Positions 8,499 to 17,220 of a stretch of 64,000 bases of DNA are shown one piece after another. The position numbers and the translations under genes were made by a program. The notes below the pieces were generated by a model that saw nothing but the letters and a program-made list of their open reading frames with translations, was not told the DNA's origin and made no database searches. This DNA comes from Pannonibacter phragmitetus_B. Lineage in GTDB: Bacteria; Pseudomonadota; Alphaproteobacteria; Rhizobiales; Stappiaceae. Every line of letters starts with the position of its first letter. Position 1 is the first letter of the stretch. The DNA lies in contig NZ_JBNINT010000001.1 of NCBI RefSeq assembly GCF_050510895.1, positions 1,550,001 to 1,614,000 of the forward strand, written 5' to 3'.

Positions 8499-9856
8499 GG
8501 ACGTTCCTTGGCGATTTGCCAGAGCAATAGGTGGAAGGCGAAAAGTTCAGGTGCGAGGCGAAGCATAAAGGCGGTGCTGGTCAGAGCTTGCGCCACTGGC
8601 ATGCTCGCCCGCGCAGAAAGGGCATCAAAGTACTCGGGCGCCTCGTTCAGGCGGCTTTTCCGTGCAAAGCCAGAAAGCAGGGCCGTGCCCCATAGATCGA
8701 CCTGAGCCGGCTCCTCGGACTCTTGACTGCGGTGCGGCGCAGGTGGGCGGAGCTTTTCGGGCGCCAGGCTCCAGGCGGCATGCATCAACCGTTGGAGGGA
8801 TCCTTGGCGCCGGCTGTTCGGGCCCTCTTCGGCGGTGTCGTCGACGAAGAGGCCGGCGGCGTCGAGCCGCTCGACGAGCCGGAGATGTGCCGCGCGCCAA
8901 TGGTCGGGCCCGAGCAGTGGCGTACCACGCCAGAACCATCCCGCCGATGGGTCCGTGTCAAAAACCTTCAGAAACTGAAAGTAGCGACCCGGATCGAACT
9001 TCTCCAGACGCGCACCGGTCTCATTGGCTTGCCTCCAATTCTCAAATCCAGGGAAAACCGCCGCGTGAAGATGAGACAGATCGCGAAGGCGCGCCGTATC
9101 AAGTGTGGCCAGCGCTGCCAACTCGGCGACGCCGGGATCGTTGGACGCCGCCAGCGAGGCAAATGCCTGCGGTGCTGCAGCGTATAGATCGGGAGCGAAC
9201 TGCAGAGGGTGGAGGATCGGCACCCAGCCGGGTGCCGCGTGGTCAGGAGGCGGCAAGCAGGCCGCTCGCATAACGGCTCCATCGCCTCCACGGCGTTCGC
9301 GCAGTCGGCGGCCGAGTTCCTGCCAGCGTGGCACCAGTGTGCGCTCCAGCGTTGGCCAGCACTCTGCTGCGTAGCAATCTGACAGCCAGCGGCTGAGAAC
9401 TTCGAACCGACGCTGAAGCTCTCCGCCCTGCACGAGTCCGTCTGCCGCCGGATTGGCAATGGCGACGGCAAAACTGTCGCCTCGCGAATTGCGCAGCGGT
9501 CGCCAACCATCGCGTCCTTCGGGGCGGATTAAGAGACGGGCCAGACGCGGGCCATCATCAAGCCATTCGGTATCGATGGTCAGTTCGAGGCTGTGCGCGT
9601 CGTTGTCGCTCACCTCGGCATGGAACCAGTCTGGCCGACGCGTCGCCACCGGCCGATGCCGAAGGGCTGCTTCGGCAAAAACAACAGCGCCGGTTTCTTC
9701 CTCGACCTCGATAGCCACTGCATCGACCGGCTCTCCGAATTTCAGCTGCAGTCGGACTGCGCTGCGAGCGGGAAGGAGGTTGATTGCCTGCGGCGCCAGT
9801 GCTGCGACCAGTTCGAATAGCAGGACTTCCGATCCGTTTCCGCGCTGAAGCAACAC
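8495..9856 (-). CDS. C-terminal part of the ~1092-residue helicase-partner protein (DruH-like?)
   Basis: A 453-residue frame from a GTG that is probably not a true start: in-frame coding continues upstream to about 9912 (LTRSLAVQDLLAPASDERV). Adding one G to the G5 run there joins it to the preceding frame, giving FYGGLTRSLAVQ. I recognise no enzymatic motif. It is largely helical, with a Trp-rich stretch (DPSAGWFWRGTPLLGPDHW). The stop overlaps the helicase ATG, so the two proteins are made together. A large non-enzymatic partner in front of a DUF1998 helicase is the plan of Druantia type III (DruH-DruE; the STY4851/YjiT type), but I assign this from size and position, not from a motif. Confidence 0.65.
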   Translation of the reverse strand: MLLQRGNGSEVLLFELVAALAPQAINLLPARSAVRLQLKFGEPVDAVAIEVEEETGAVVFAEAALRHRPVATRRPDWFHAEVSDNDAHSLELTIDTEWLDDGPRLARLLIRPEGRDGWRPLRNSRGDSFAVAIANPAADGLVQGGELQRRFEVLSRWLSDCYAAECWPTLERTLVPRWQELGRRLRERRGGDGAVMRAACLPPPDHAAPGWVPILHPLQFAPDLYAAAPQAFASLAASNDPGVAELAALATLDTARLRDLSHLHAAVFPGFENWRQANETGARLEKFDPGRYFQFLKVFDTDPSAGWFWRGTPLLGPDHWRAAHLRLVERLDAAGLFVDDTAEEGPNSRRQGSLQRLMHAAWSLAPEKLRPPAPHRSQESEEPAQVDLWGTALLSGFARKSRLNEAPEYFDALSARASMPVAQALTSTAFMLRLAPELFAFHLLLWQIAKERP

Positions 9857-9906
9857 ACGTTCGTCGGAGGCGGGAGCCAGAAGGTCCTGAACAGCAAGAC
9901 TGCGGG

Positions 9907-10890
9907 TCAGCCCCCATAGAATGGCCTATCTTCGCGTCTTCCACGAATGATCAGCTGTGCCTTCTGGTCAGGGCACCGGATGCTGATGGTATCGAAGCGG
10001 TCTTCTTCACCAACCGAGAGCCGCGTGCCAAGCGGGAGCGGGGTAACACCTCCTTCTGCACGGCGCCTTGATACGGTGACATCGGGCCAAGGCAGATCAA
10101 AGGGAACATGTACGCCTTCGATCTCGAATACGACCCGTGCAACGCTGTATCCACCGCCTGGTTCAAGGCATAGGCGCCCCTGGTCGTCACGACCGACGTG
10201 GAGGCATTCATCCTGGACGAGGTTGCGGACTTGGCGTTCGCTGTGGAACACGATGCCGTCCGAGCCGCCGAAGCCAGGCCATACCCATGCAGCAAGCGTG
10301 ATCCCGGCCCCATGAGAGGCGGTACCATCGGCGCTTGGCGCCATCAGTTCCATCCGGAGGCGCACCGGGTCTGCCGCCTCAGCCTCTGCGAAGCCTGCGA
10401 GCACCTCTTCCATCCCGATTTCACCAAAACCGTCATCTGAAATCGATACCTCGACGAGGCATGACTGCACACCGAGTGTGACCCGTACCGCACGTATCTC
10501 GGAGCGCCCCAAGCCAGTTTCGATCCGGAGGCGTGCAGAACGCCCATGAAGTGCGCCCCTTGGACCATTTGCGATTTCGTCTCTTGCCAAAGAAAGGCGT
10601 CTTCTCGGACGGGCCTTGAGACCCGTTTGCAGGCCGTCGAGGTTGAGCACTACAGGGCGCGGCCCCAGTACTGCGAAACCGACAAAACTATCGGCTTCCG
10701 GTTCAAGAGCGAGTTCGCCTGCTATCGAGAATGGCGCCCGCGCCAGGAGAACGATGTCCGTTGAGTCCAGTTCGATATCGACCGAACCTTGTGGGATCTC
10801 GCGCAGATAGTGACCGGTGATCCTGTCGCACGCGGCACATCCCCTTGAGTGAGGAGCTCGAGTTGCCCGGTCTGGCCAGAGATTTCCCAA
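9907..10890 (-). CDS. Middle part of the ~1092-residue helicase-partner protein
   Basis: Coding is convincing from about 10815 (GHYLREIPQGSVDIELDSTD) down to the stop at 9907; the first ~27 residues upstream are a shadow of the neighbouring frame. The text is beta-rich and acidic with repeated short strands, suggesting sandwich-type domains (for example RVTLGVQSCLVEVSISDDGF). No catalytic motif is seen. One extra C near 10814 (CACCGG to CACCCGG) fuses it to the N-terminal frame, and one extra G near 9912 fuses it to the C-terminal frame. Treated alone it has no plausible ribosome-binding site, which supports a single split gene. Confidence 0.65.
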   Translation of the reverse strand: MGNLWPDRATRAPHSRGCAACDRITGHYLREIPQGSVDIELDSTDIVLLARAPFSIAGELALEPEADSFVGFAVLGPRPVVLNLDGLQTGLKARPRRRLSLARDEIANGPRGALHGRSARLRIETGLGRSEIRAVRVTLGVQSCLVEVSISDDGFGEIGMEEVLAGFAEAEAADPVRLRMELMAPSADGTASHGAGITLAAWVWPGFGGSDGIVFHSERQVRNLVQDECLHVGRDDQGRLCLEPGGGYSVARVVFEIEGVHVPFDLPWPDVTVSRRRAEGGVTPLPLGTRLSVGEEDRFDTISIRCPDQKAQLIIRGRREDRPFYGG

Positions 10891-11771
10891 CGGAGCTCGC
10901 GGGGCCAGGGCTGAGGTAGTATCCAGTCCTCACCACCGCGCAAACGGAGCGGTCGTTGCGCGCCATCGAGCCAGAGGCGAATTCGCCCCTCGCTTCGGGG
11001 CAGTCTCAACACAAGCCCACCAGATTGCCAATGGAAGCGCGGCCTCGGTGCCCGCGCCTCGCTTCCTCCCCGGCTAGATGTTGGCCGTGTTTCTTTCAGT
11101 CTTTGGTCAAAGACTTCCTTGAAAGACCTCTCGAACTCGATTGCAGGGACGAAGGCCTCTGGCTCTTGGCGTATCCGTGTAAACAGAGCGGCATGCCACG
11201 CAGTTTCGTCCCAAAGGATCGCACGGCGAAGGACGTTGACCGCAGGAGGCAAAAAATACAGTGCGTCGTCTTCCCAGCGGTTGAGCAGCACCGTCGTTTC
11301 GACAGGAGGCGGGCCAAAGGCCGCTTCCTGTCTCAGAAACGCGTCGATCAGGTGTGGAAGCTGCGCTTGGCTTACGCCGGCATGAAGAAGGTACACGTCG
11401 ACATCGCGATCGAAGCCTCGGGTAGGCAAACCGAACCGGTCGCAAACCGCACAGAATGAGCGGAACAGCACCTTGCGATGCGGCTGGTAATCCAGCGGAA
11501 CTTGGAGAATGTCGGCGATGTGTGGGTATACCGAATGGCCAGCGTCTCCATATCCTTCGCTTAGAGAATTGGTAACGAGCCATGCTGCGAGACTTGGAAA
11601 CTGACGAAACAACGCCTCCAGCCTGTCCGGTCGTCCGTCTAAAAACTGTCGTGTACGCTGGATCGCTCGCTCTTGCGCGGCTGTTTCCAGAGGGATGAGT
11701 CCAATGAAGGGCGGTGCCTTTGCCTCTTGCCGACGCCTGCGGATCAAGAAGTCAGCGGTCTTGCAGCCCAC
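10722..11771 (-). CDS. N-terminal part of the ~1092-residue helicase-partner protein, first gene of the defence operon
   Basis: It starts at a GTG (11771) preceded by AAGGAAGG seven bases upstream, the only good ribosome-binding site in the locus apart from the ATGA coupling. Real coding runs to about 10815; the last ~30 residues are out of frame. A helical N-terminal region (LFRQFPSLAAWLVTNSLSE, then HSVYPHIADILQVPLD) is followed by a basic linker and a beta-rich part. I do not recognise the family with certainty. The upstream 150 bases are AT-rich, typical of an island promoter. The sequence from the left IS remnant to the tRNA contains nothing but this operon, so it is probably a self-contained horizontally acquired module. 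Confidence 0.65.
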   Translation of the reverse strand: MGCKTADFLIRRRRQEAKAPPFIGLIPLETAAQERAIQRTRQFLDGRPDRLEALFRQFPSLAAWLVTNSLSEGYGDAGHSVYPHIADILQVPLDYQPHRKVLFRSFCAVCDRFGLPTRGFDRDVDVYLLHAGVSQAQLPHLIDAFLRQEAAFGPPPVETTVLLNRWEDDALYFLPPAVNVLRRAILWDETAWHAALFTRIRQEPEAFVPAIEFERSFKEVFDQRLKETRPTSSRGGSEARAPRPRFHWQSGGLVLRLPRSEGRIRLWLDGAQRPLRLRGGEDWILPQPWPRELRWEISGQTGQLELLTQGDVPRATGSPVTICARSHKVRSISNWTQRTSFSWRGRHSR

Positions 11772-11786
11772 GATGCATCCTTCCTT

Positions 11787-12205
11787 CTGCCCAATTTATC
11801 TGGTGCGAGTCGCTCGCAATTCCTTTTTATGAAATCAGTAACAACTCATAAATCTACGGACAAGATGATTGTGGCTTTTAGGGAGAGCAATCTAAAATAT
11901 ATATTGGTCGCCGCCTAAGAGTAGGTGTGGGGCAGCAACGAGAGCAGGGGCTCTAATGAGTCACTCATTGGGTCGGCGACCGATAGAGGCATCTCGGGGC
12001 GGGAGCGCCATTACCAGATGTTTCCACGGCGCAGGAGGTTTTGAACGTCATGCCGGCGAGCCATAGCCCAAATATCCTTGAGCCGGAGTGTGCGTTTGGG
12101 CATCACGTCCGGGGACCAGTTTGGGGCATCAGTTGGATGAAATGACATAAATCGCAGTGTCGATACTGCAATTTTATCAATGATATCAAATGCTTGATGA
12201 GCTGA
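11787..12205. other. Island-edge spacer between the defence operon and tRNA-Gln
   Basis: About 420 bases without an established gene. The part nearest the defence operon (about 11810-11915) is much richer in A/T than its surroundings and should hold that operon's promoter. A 30-codon minus-strand frame at 12011-12103 (MPKRTLRLKDIWAMARRHDV, then QNLLRRGNIW and a stop) has sensible composition but no recognised family and may be a gene fragment. No integrase and no second copy of the tRNA 3' end is visible. Confidence 0.4.
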
Positions 12206-12279
12206 TGGCTGGGGAACCTGGATTCGAACCAGGACTAACGGAGTCAGAGTCCGTGGGTCTACCGTTAACCTATTCCCCA
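12206..12279 (-). tRNA. tRNA-Gln (anticodon CTG)
   Basis: On the minus strand the acceptor stem TGGGGAA pairs with TTCCCCA and is followed by G and an encoded CCA. The anticodon arm ACGGA-CTCTGAC-TCCGT presents CTG at positions 34-36, decoding CAG. The T-arm carries GGTTCGAATCC. The weak U1-A72 first pair is usual for bacterial tRNA-Gln. Its 3' end faces the helicase island, the arrangement expected if the tRNA served as an integration site. Confidence 0.95.
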
Positions 12280-12327
12280 GTAGACGCCTTGTGGCGGGCG
12301 GCGCTTGGTGGCGCTGCGATGAGGGGG

Positions 12328-12356
12328 CTTATAGCGGCTTGGGGGCGGGGGATCAA
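12328..12356 (-). promoter_or_regulatory. Sigma-70 promoter of tRNA-Gln
   Basis: Minus strand: -35 TTGATC (12351-12356) and -10 TATAAG (12328-12333) with a 17-base spacer, about 50 bases upstream of the mature tRNA end. The match and spacing are close to consensus. From here to about 12630 I see no gene. Confidence 0.65.
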
Positions 12357-12633
12357 CTGGGGAGAGGCAAAAAATGAAACGGCTATGCGCCTGTGGATGA
12401 ATGATCTCAAGCGTTTGAAAAAATGGCGGAAACCGGGGCGAAAACCGGGTGTTCAAAATTTGTACTGCCGCCGCCTTGCCTGATCTGTATCGGGGGAGGC
12501 CGCTTGGTGCCACATTCGGATGCGCCGTCCGGGTTTTTATCAGCTTGTTTTGAAGGCTTCTGCGCTTTCCTTCCGCCTTTCCTGTCCCTTCCGCTTTGCC
12601 GCCTTTGCGCTACGGCGGGCAAGCTGATACACT

Positions 12634-13315
12634 TTGGCCAACATTATCTTGTTGCGCGCGCTGTCCCGTTCCGGCGACCGGAAACATGGGGACTGGCATC
12701 GGGGACCGGCGCTGGCGCAGAAGGGCATTCAGGTGGAAGAGCACGGTCAGGATGCTGCCCCGGCAAGGGAGCGGCAGGCTGGTGCGGCTTCGGTTCAGGA
12801 CGCGCGGCCCGGCAAGGGCCCGCGCAAGAAGCGCCGTTCCAAGGGCAGGGGCGGCGCCCAGAAGCGAATCGAGAACGGGCCAGTTGCGCCCGGACCGCAG
12901 GCGGAAACGTCTTCGGGGCCGCGTCCGGCAAAAAGAAGCACAGGCGCCGTCCGCGTGCCGATCAGCGGCCCAACCGCGCCGAGCGGCGCGCCTGCCTGCA
13001 GGGTGAGGATGCCCTTGCAGACGGGATTGCGGAAAAACTGCAGGCCCACAGGGTGGGCAGGCTGCATCCGGTCACAGCGGCCGTGGCGGTCAAGCAGGTT
13101 CCGGTCATGGTCATCATGCGCGGCATGCCCGTGGCGGGCGCCCCGGTTTCAAGGGGCGTGGCGGGGGTGCGGCTGCAGGTCAGTCGCCAGCTCATGCGTC
13201 TGGCCATGCGTTTGGCCAGTCTGGGGGGCAATCTGGTGGTCAGTCCGCCGGTCTACCTTCGGGGTCTTCTTCTCACAAATCTCAGTCAGGCTCTGCCTCC
13301 TCGGGGCATGAATCC
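12634..13315 (+). other. Low-complexity, frame-broken 5' part of the ppx/gppA gene
   Basis: No single frame is convincing through this stretch, but a disordered basic/Gly-Ser-His-rich tail can be followed across frames. It begins in one frame (RKKRRSKGRGGAQKR), shifts at the A5 run near 12931-12935 to KKKHRRRPRADQRPNRAERR, and shifts again at the A5 run near 13033 to GPQGGQAASGHSGRGGQAGS. It then runs into the catalytic frame. Two missing A residues would make it a ~230-residue N-terminal extension of the phosphatase. The start could be the ATG at 12634 or a later codon. This is inference from composition. Confidence 0.45.
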
Positions 13316-14686
13316 TTGCGCCATATGGGGCACGCTGCACCGGCACATGCCGGAGCAGGTTCTGCCGGGGCCGGGCAGACAGTGCATCCGGGTGCTGAAA
13401 CGGAGGGGGCTGGTGGACGTGGCCGCCGGCGGCGCCGCGGCCGTGGCGCTGCACGCGGGGCGCATTCTCCCTCCGCCCAGCCGGCAGCGCGCGGTGCTTC
13501 GGAAGGAAATGCCGCTGACGGGGAGCGTGCTGCCCAGCAAGCCACCCGGCACGCCATGGAGCCGCGGTCTCAGCTGCGCCCACAGTTGCGCCCACAGCCG
13601 CGCCATGATCTGCCGCAGCCGCGCCGGTCCGGTTTTGAAGCCGGGCGTTCCGGCGAGGCGGACGGTGATCTTTATGCCGCGCTTGACCTTGGCACCAACA
13701 ACTGCCGCCTGCTGATTGCCAAGCCGGACGAGCGGGGCTTTCGCGTTGTCGATGCCTATTCGCGCATTGTAAGGCTGGGTGAGGGCGTTGGCGCCAGCCG
13801 CCGCCTCAGCGATGCTGCCATGGAGCGTGCCATCGAGGCGCTGGACAGCTGCCACCGCAAACTGGCCGAGCGCGGCGTGCGCCGCTCGCGCCTGATTGCG
13901 ACGGAAGCCTGCCGTGCGGCCGAGAACGGCGAAGAGTTCATCGCCCGTGTCCAGCGGGAAACGGGTTTGGCGCTGGAGATTGTCAACCGGGAGACGGAAG
14001 CCCGTCTGGCGGTGGCAGGCTGTGCCTCGCTGGTGGACAGGGATGCGGACGGTGTGCTGCTGTTTGATATTGGCGGCGGCTCGTCGGAAATCGTCTGGCT
14101 GGATCTGCGCAACCGGGGCGGTGCGCGCGGCTATGCGCTGACGCGTTTCATCCGCGCCTGGGTGTCTTTGCCCGTTGGCGTTGTCAATCTGGCTGAGCGC
14201 CATGGCGGCATGGATGTGAGCCACGAAGTCTTCGAGGCGATGATTGACGATGTCAGCAGCCACCTCGATGGTTCGGCACTGGGGGCAGGGCTTAGCGAGG
14301 CGATGGCCTCCAGCAACATGCACATGCTGGGCACCTCCGGCACGGTGACGACGCTGGCGGGGGTGCATTTCGGCCTGCGCCGCTATGACCGGCGCCGTGT
14401 GGACGGCGCCTGGCTGGCGGATGAGGATGTGTCGGCCATGGTTGCCAAGCTGCGCGACATGTCCTACCGGGAGCGGGTGGAAAACCCCTGCATCGGCGCC
14501 GACAGGGCTGACCTGGTGCTGGCGGGCTGCGCCATTCTGGAAGCCATCCGCCGCCGCTGGACCTGTGCGCGCCTGCGTGTGGCCGACCGGGGCTTGCGTG
14601 AGGGAATTCTGACCGAACTGATGGCTGCGGATGGCGTATGGTCCCGCGGCGGACGCGGCCACAAGGGCCAGAAAGGAAGATCATGA
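13316..14686 (+). CDS. ppx: Ppx/GppA exopolyphosphatase family protein
   Basis: Hydrolyses terminal phosphates of polyphosphate or pppGpp. The ASKHA-fold begins near residue 119 with DLGTNNCRLLIAK (phosphate-1 loop). It continues with RLIATEACRAAENG, the phosphate-2 motif FDIGGGSSEIVW, and GTSGTVTTLAGVH. At roughly 340 catalytic residues it is the short, Ppx1-like form common in alphaproteobacteria without the C-terminal HD domain. The first ~115 residues are disordered (Arg/Gly/Pro) and continue upstream in broken frames, so the Met at 13316 is probably internal. The stop overlaps the rlmE start, and ppx-rlmE is a familiar alphaproteobacterial pair. Confidence 0.88.
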   Translation: MRHMGHAAPAHAGAGSAGAGQTVHPGAETEGAGGRGRRRRRGRGAARGAHSPSAQPAARGASEGNAADGERAAQQATRHAMEPRSQLRPQLRPQPRHDLPQPRRSGFEAGRSGEADGDLYAALDLGTNNCRLLIAKPDERGFRVVDAYSRIVRLGEGVGASRRLSDAAMERAIEALDSCHRKLAERGVRRSRLIATEACRAAENGEEFIARVQRETGLALEIVNRETEARLAVAGCASLVDRDADGVLLFDIGGGSSEIVWLDLRNRGGARGYALTRFIRAWVSLPVGVVNLAERHGGMDVSHEVFEAMIDDVSSHLDGSALGAGLSEAMASSNMHMLGTSGTVTTLAGVHFGLRRYDRRRVDGAWLADEDVSAMVAKLRDMSYRERVENPCIGADRADLVLAGCAILEAIRRRWTCARLRVADRGLREGILTELMAADGVWSRGGRGHKGQKGRS

Positions 14687-15430
14687 CAGGCGGCAAGCGC
14701 GGAGCGGGTGATCGCGGCCTGCATGTGCGGGTGAAGACGGCGGCCAAGCGCAAGGAATCATCCACGCGCTGGCTGGAGCGGCACCTCAATGATCCTTATG
14801 TCCGGCGGTCCAAGATCGACGGCTACCGGTCGCGGGCAGCCTACAAGCTGCTGGAAATCGACGAGAAGCTAAACCTGTTGCGGCCGGGCCTGAGGGTGGT
14901 GGACCTGGGGGCGGCACCCGGCGGCTGGTGTCAGGTTCTGGCTGACGTGGTCAAGTCAACGCCGGAAGAGCCGCTGGTTGTCGGCATTGACTATCTCGAC
15001 ATGGATCATCTGCCGGGCGTCGTGCTGCTCAAGAAGGATTTTCTTGACGATGATGCGCCCGACGCACTGATTGCTGCCCTTGGCGGGCACAAGCCGGATC
15101 TGGTGCTGTCGGACATGGCGGCGCCCACCACGGGCCACCGCAAGACCGACCATCTGCGCACCACCCACCTGTTTGAGGTGGCGATTGATTTCGCGCTGAC
15201 AGAATCTGGCACCGGGTGGGGCTTTTCTTGCGAAGGTTTTCCGGGGCGGCACGGAGAATCAGCTGCTGACTGACCTGAAAAAGTCCTTTGATTCTGTCGC
15301 GCACATCAAGCCGCCGGCCAGCCGCAAGGAAAGCCCGGAACTCTACGTGGTCGCCAAGGGGTTCAGGGGCAATCGCGCCACCTCACGGGATCCGCGCCTG
15401 ATGCAGGACGAGGGAGACGGGGAAGACTGA
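14683..15430 (+). CDS. rlmE: 23S rRNA 2'-O-methyltransferase RlmE (frameshifted)
   Basis: Methylates U2552 of 23S rRNA (RrmJ/FtsJ family). It starts at the ATG overlapping the ppx stop. Visible are the catalytic Lys region (RSRAAYKLLEIDEKL), SAM motif VVDLGAAPGGWCQVL, and catalytic Asp in LSDMAAPTTGH. At about 15201 the frame breaks after DFALT. Removing one A (GACAGAATC to GACGAATC) restores NLAPGGAFLAKVFRGG, with the third catalytic Lys, and a C-terminus ending RLMQDEGDGED at 15430. This is an extra base, unlike most breaks in the window. The repaired protein has normal length (~248). It is probably functional, with a sequence error. Confidence 0.87.
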
Positions 15431-15649
15431 GTTTTTGGGCCGGGATGCGCTGTGTCTGACAGTGCCGCAGCGTCAGCCACTCCCTCAGGCCATCCATTTG
15501 TCACAGCTTGTTTGTTTGCTCTTTCCAAGCTGTCACCTGCGTGTTATTCACCCGCGCCAACTTCTCCGGCATTGCCGAAGCGCATCCTGCCGCCGCCGCC
15601 TTCCCAAGGGCTGGCGGGTTCAGGCATTTCAACTCAAGGGGAATTGGCC

Positions 15650-17152
15650 ATGGCTTCATTTTTCGTTCCGACCACCGGCGTTGATGCGCTGACCTTTGAT
15701 GACGTCCTGCTGATGCCGGGCCATTCGGAAGTCATGCCGGGCCAGACCGACGTGCGCACCCGCATCACCCGCGGTATTGAACTGAACCTGCCGATCCTGT
15801 CCTCCGCCATGGACACGGTGACGGAAGCCCGCCTCGCCATTGCCATGGCCCAGGCCGGCGGCATCGGCGTGGTGCACCGCAACCTCACCCTCGACCAGCA
15901 AGCCGAGCAGGTGCGCCAGGTGAAGAAGTTCGAATCCGGCATGGTGGTAAACCCGGTCGTTATCGGCCCGGACGCCACCCTCAAGGACGCACTGGACCTG
16001 ATGAAGGCCTATGGCATTTCCGGCATTCCGGTGGTGGAAAACGGCGGCAGCGGCGGTCTGGTCACCGGCCGTCTGGTGGGCGTGCTCACCAACCGTGATG
16101 TGCGATTCGCCACCAACCCCGGCCAGAAGGTCTACGAGCTGATGACGCGGGAAAACCTCGTCACCGTGCGCGATACGGTCAGCCAGGAAGAAGCCAAGCG
16201 CCTTCTGCACCAGCACCGCATCGAGAAGCTGCTGGTGGTGGATGATGCCTATAACTGCATCGGCCTCGTCACCGTCAAGGACATTGAAAAGGCCCACCTC
16301 AACCCCAATGCCACCAAGGACGAGCAGGGCCGTCTGCGTGTTGCCGCTGCCACCAGCGTGGGCGAGGAAGGCATGCAGCGGGCAGAGCGCCTGATTGATG
16401 CGGGCGTTGACCTTGTGGTGGTGGACACCGCCCATGGCCATTCAGCCCGTGTTCTGGAAATGGTGAGCAAGGTGAAGGCCTTGTCCAACGGCGTTCAGGT
16501 GCTTGCCGGTAACGTTGCCACCCGCGACGGCACCAAGGCGCTGATCGACGCCGGTGCGGATGCGGTGAAGGTCGGCATCGGGCCGGGCTCCATCTGCACC
16601 ACCCGTATCGTTGCAGGCGTCGGCATGCCGCAGCTGACGGCCATTCTGGAAGCCTGCGACGAGGCCACCAAGCTGGGCGTTCCTGTCATCGCCGATGGCG
16701 GCATCAAGTATTCGGGCGATCTGGCCAAGGCGCTGGCCGCCGGTGCTTCGGCTGCCATGGTCGGTTCGCTGCTGGCCGGTACTGAGGAAAGCCCCGGCGA
16801 GGTCTATCTGCATCAGGGCCGCTCCTACAAGGCTTACCGCGGCATGGGCTCGGTAGGCGCCATGGCGCGCGGTTCGGCCGACCGTTACTTCCAGGCAGAA
16901 GTGCGCGACACGCTGAAGCTGGTGCCGGAAGGCATCGAGGGCCAGGTGCCGTACAAGGGTCCGCTGTCCAGCGTGCTGCATCAGCTGGCCGGTGGCCTGC
17001 GCGCTGCCATGGGCTACGTGGGCGCAAAGACCATCCCGGAGCTTCAGGAAAAGGCCCGCTTCGTGCGCATCACCGGTGCAGGCCTGCGTGAAAGCCACGC
17101 ACATGACGTGACGATCACGCGCGAAAGCCCGAATTACCCGACGAATATCTGA
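15650..17152 (+). CDS. guaB: Inosine-5'-monophosphate dehydrogenase
   Basis: Oxidises IMP to XMP with NAD+, the committed step of GMP synthesis. It is 500 residues from the ATG at 15650 (MASFFVPTTG), with AAGGGGA upstream; the in-frame ATG at 15452 would add a non-homologous 66-residue leader. The TIM barrel (FDDVLLMPGHSEVMPG) is interrupted by two CBS domains at about residues 95-215. It has the active-site Cys loop GIGPGSICTTRIVAG, the phosphate-binding IADGGIKYSGD, and the mobile flap around YRGMGSVGAM. The leader 15431-15649 shows no recognisable riboswitch. It is followed by rsmB. Confidence 0.96.
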   Translation: MASFFVPTTGVDALTFDDVLLMPGHSEVMPGQTDVRTRITRGIELNLPILSSAMDTVTEARLAIAMAQAGGIGVVHRNLTLDQQAEQVRQVKKFESGMVVNPVVIGPDATLKDALDLMKAYGISGIPVVENGGSGGLVTGRLVGVLTNRDVRFATNPGQKVYELMTRENLVTVRDTVSQEEAKRLLHQHRIEKLLVVDDAYNCIGLVTVKDIEKAHLNPNATKDEQGRLRVAAATSVGEEGMQRAERLIDAGVDLVVVDTAHGHSARVLEMVSKVKALSNGVQVLAGNVATRDGTKALIDAGADAVKVGIGPGSICTTRIVAGVGMPQLTAILEACDEATKLGVPVIADGGIKYSGDLAKALAAGASAAMVGSLLAGTEESPGEVYLHQGRSYKAYRGMGSVGAMARGSADRYFQAEVRDTLKLVPEGIEGQVPYKGPLSSVLHQLAGGLRAAMGYVGAKTIPELQEKARFVRITGAGLRESHAHDVTITRESPNYPTNI

Positions 17153-17220
17153 ACATTTGACATGATACAGTCCTGCGCAGGAGCATGAAGCCCTGCGCAG
17201 GACAACGGAACCGGAGTTGC

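Noticed and set aside
2564..11771. DISARM system
   Set aside because: Helicase and DUF1998 proteins are shared with DISARM, but no DNA methylase, no drmD/drmE-like gene, and the parts appear fused; Druantia type III fits better.
12423..13715. A 430-codon plus-strand open frame across the ppx upstream region
   Set aside because: No coherent protein text through most of it. It only shares a short basic stretch with the ppx tail between two frame breaks; the rest is a GC-driven shadow.
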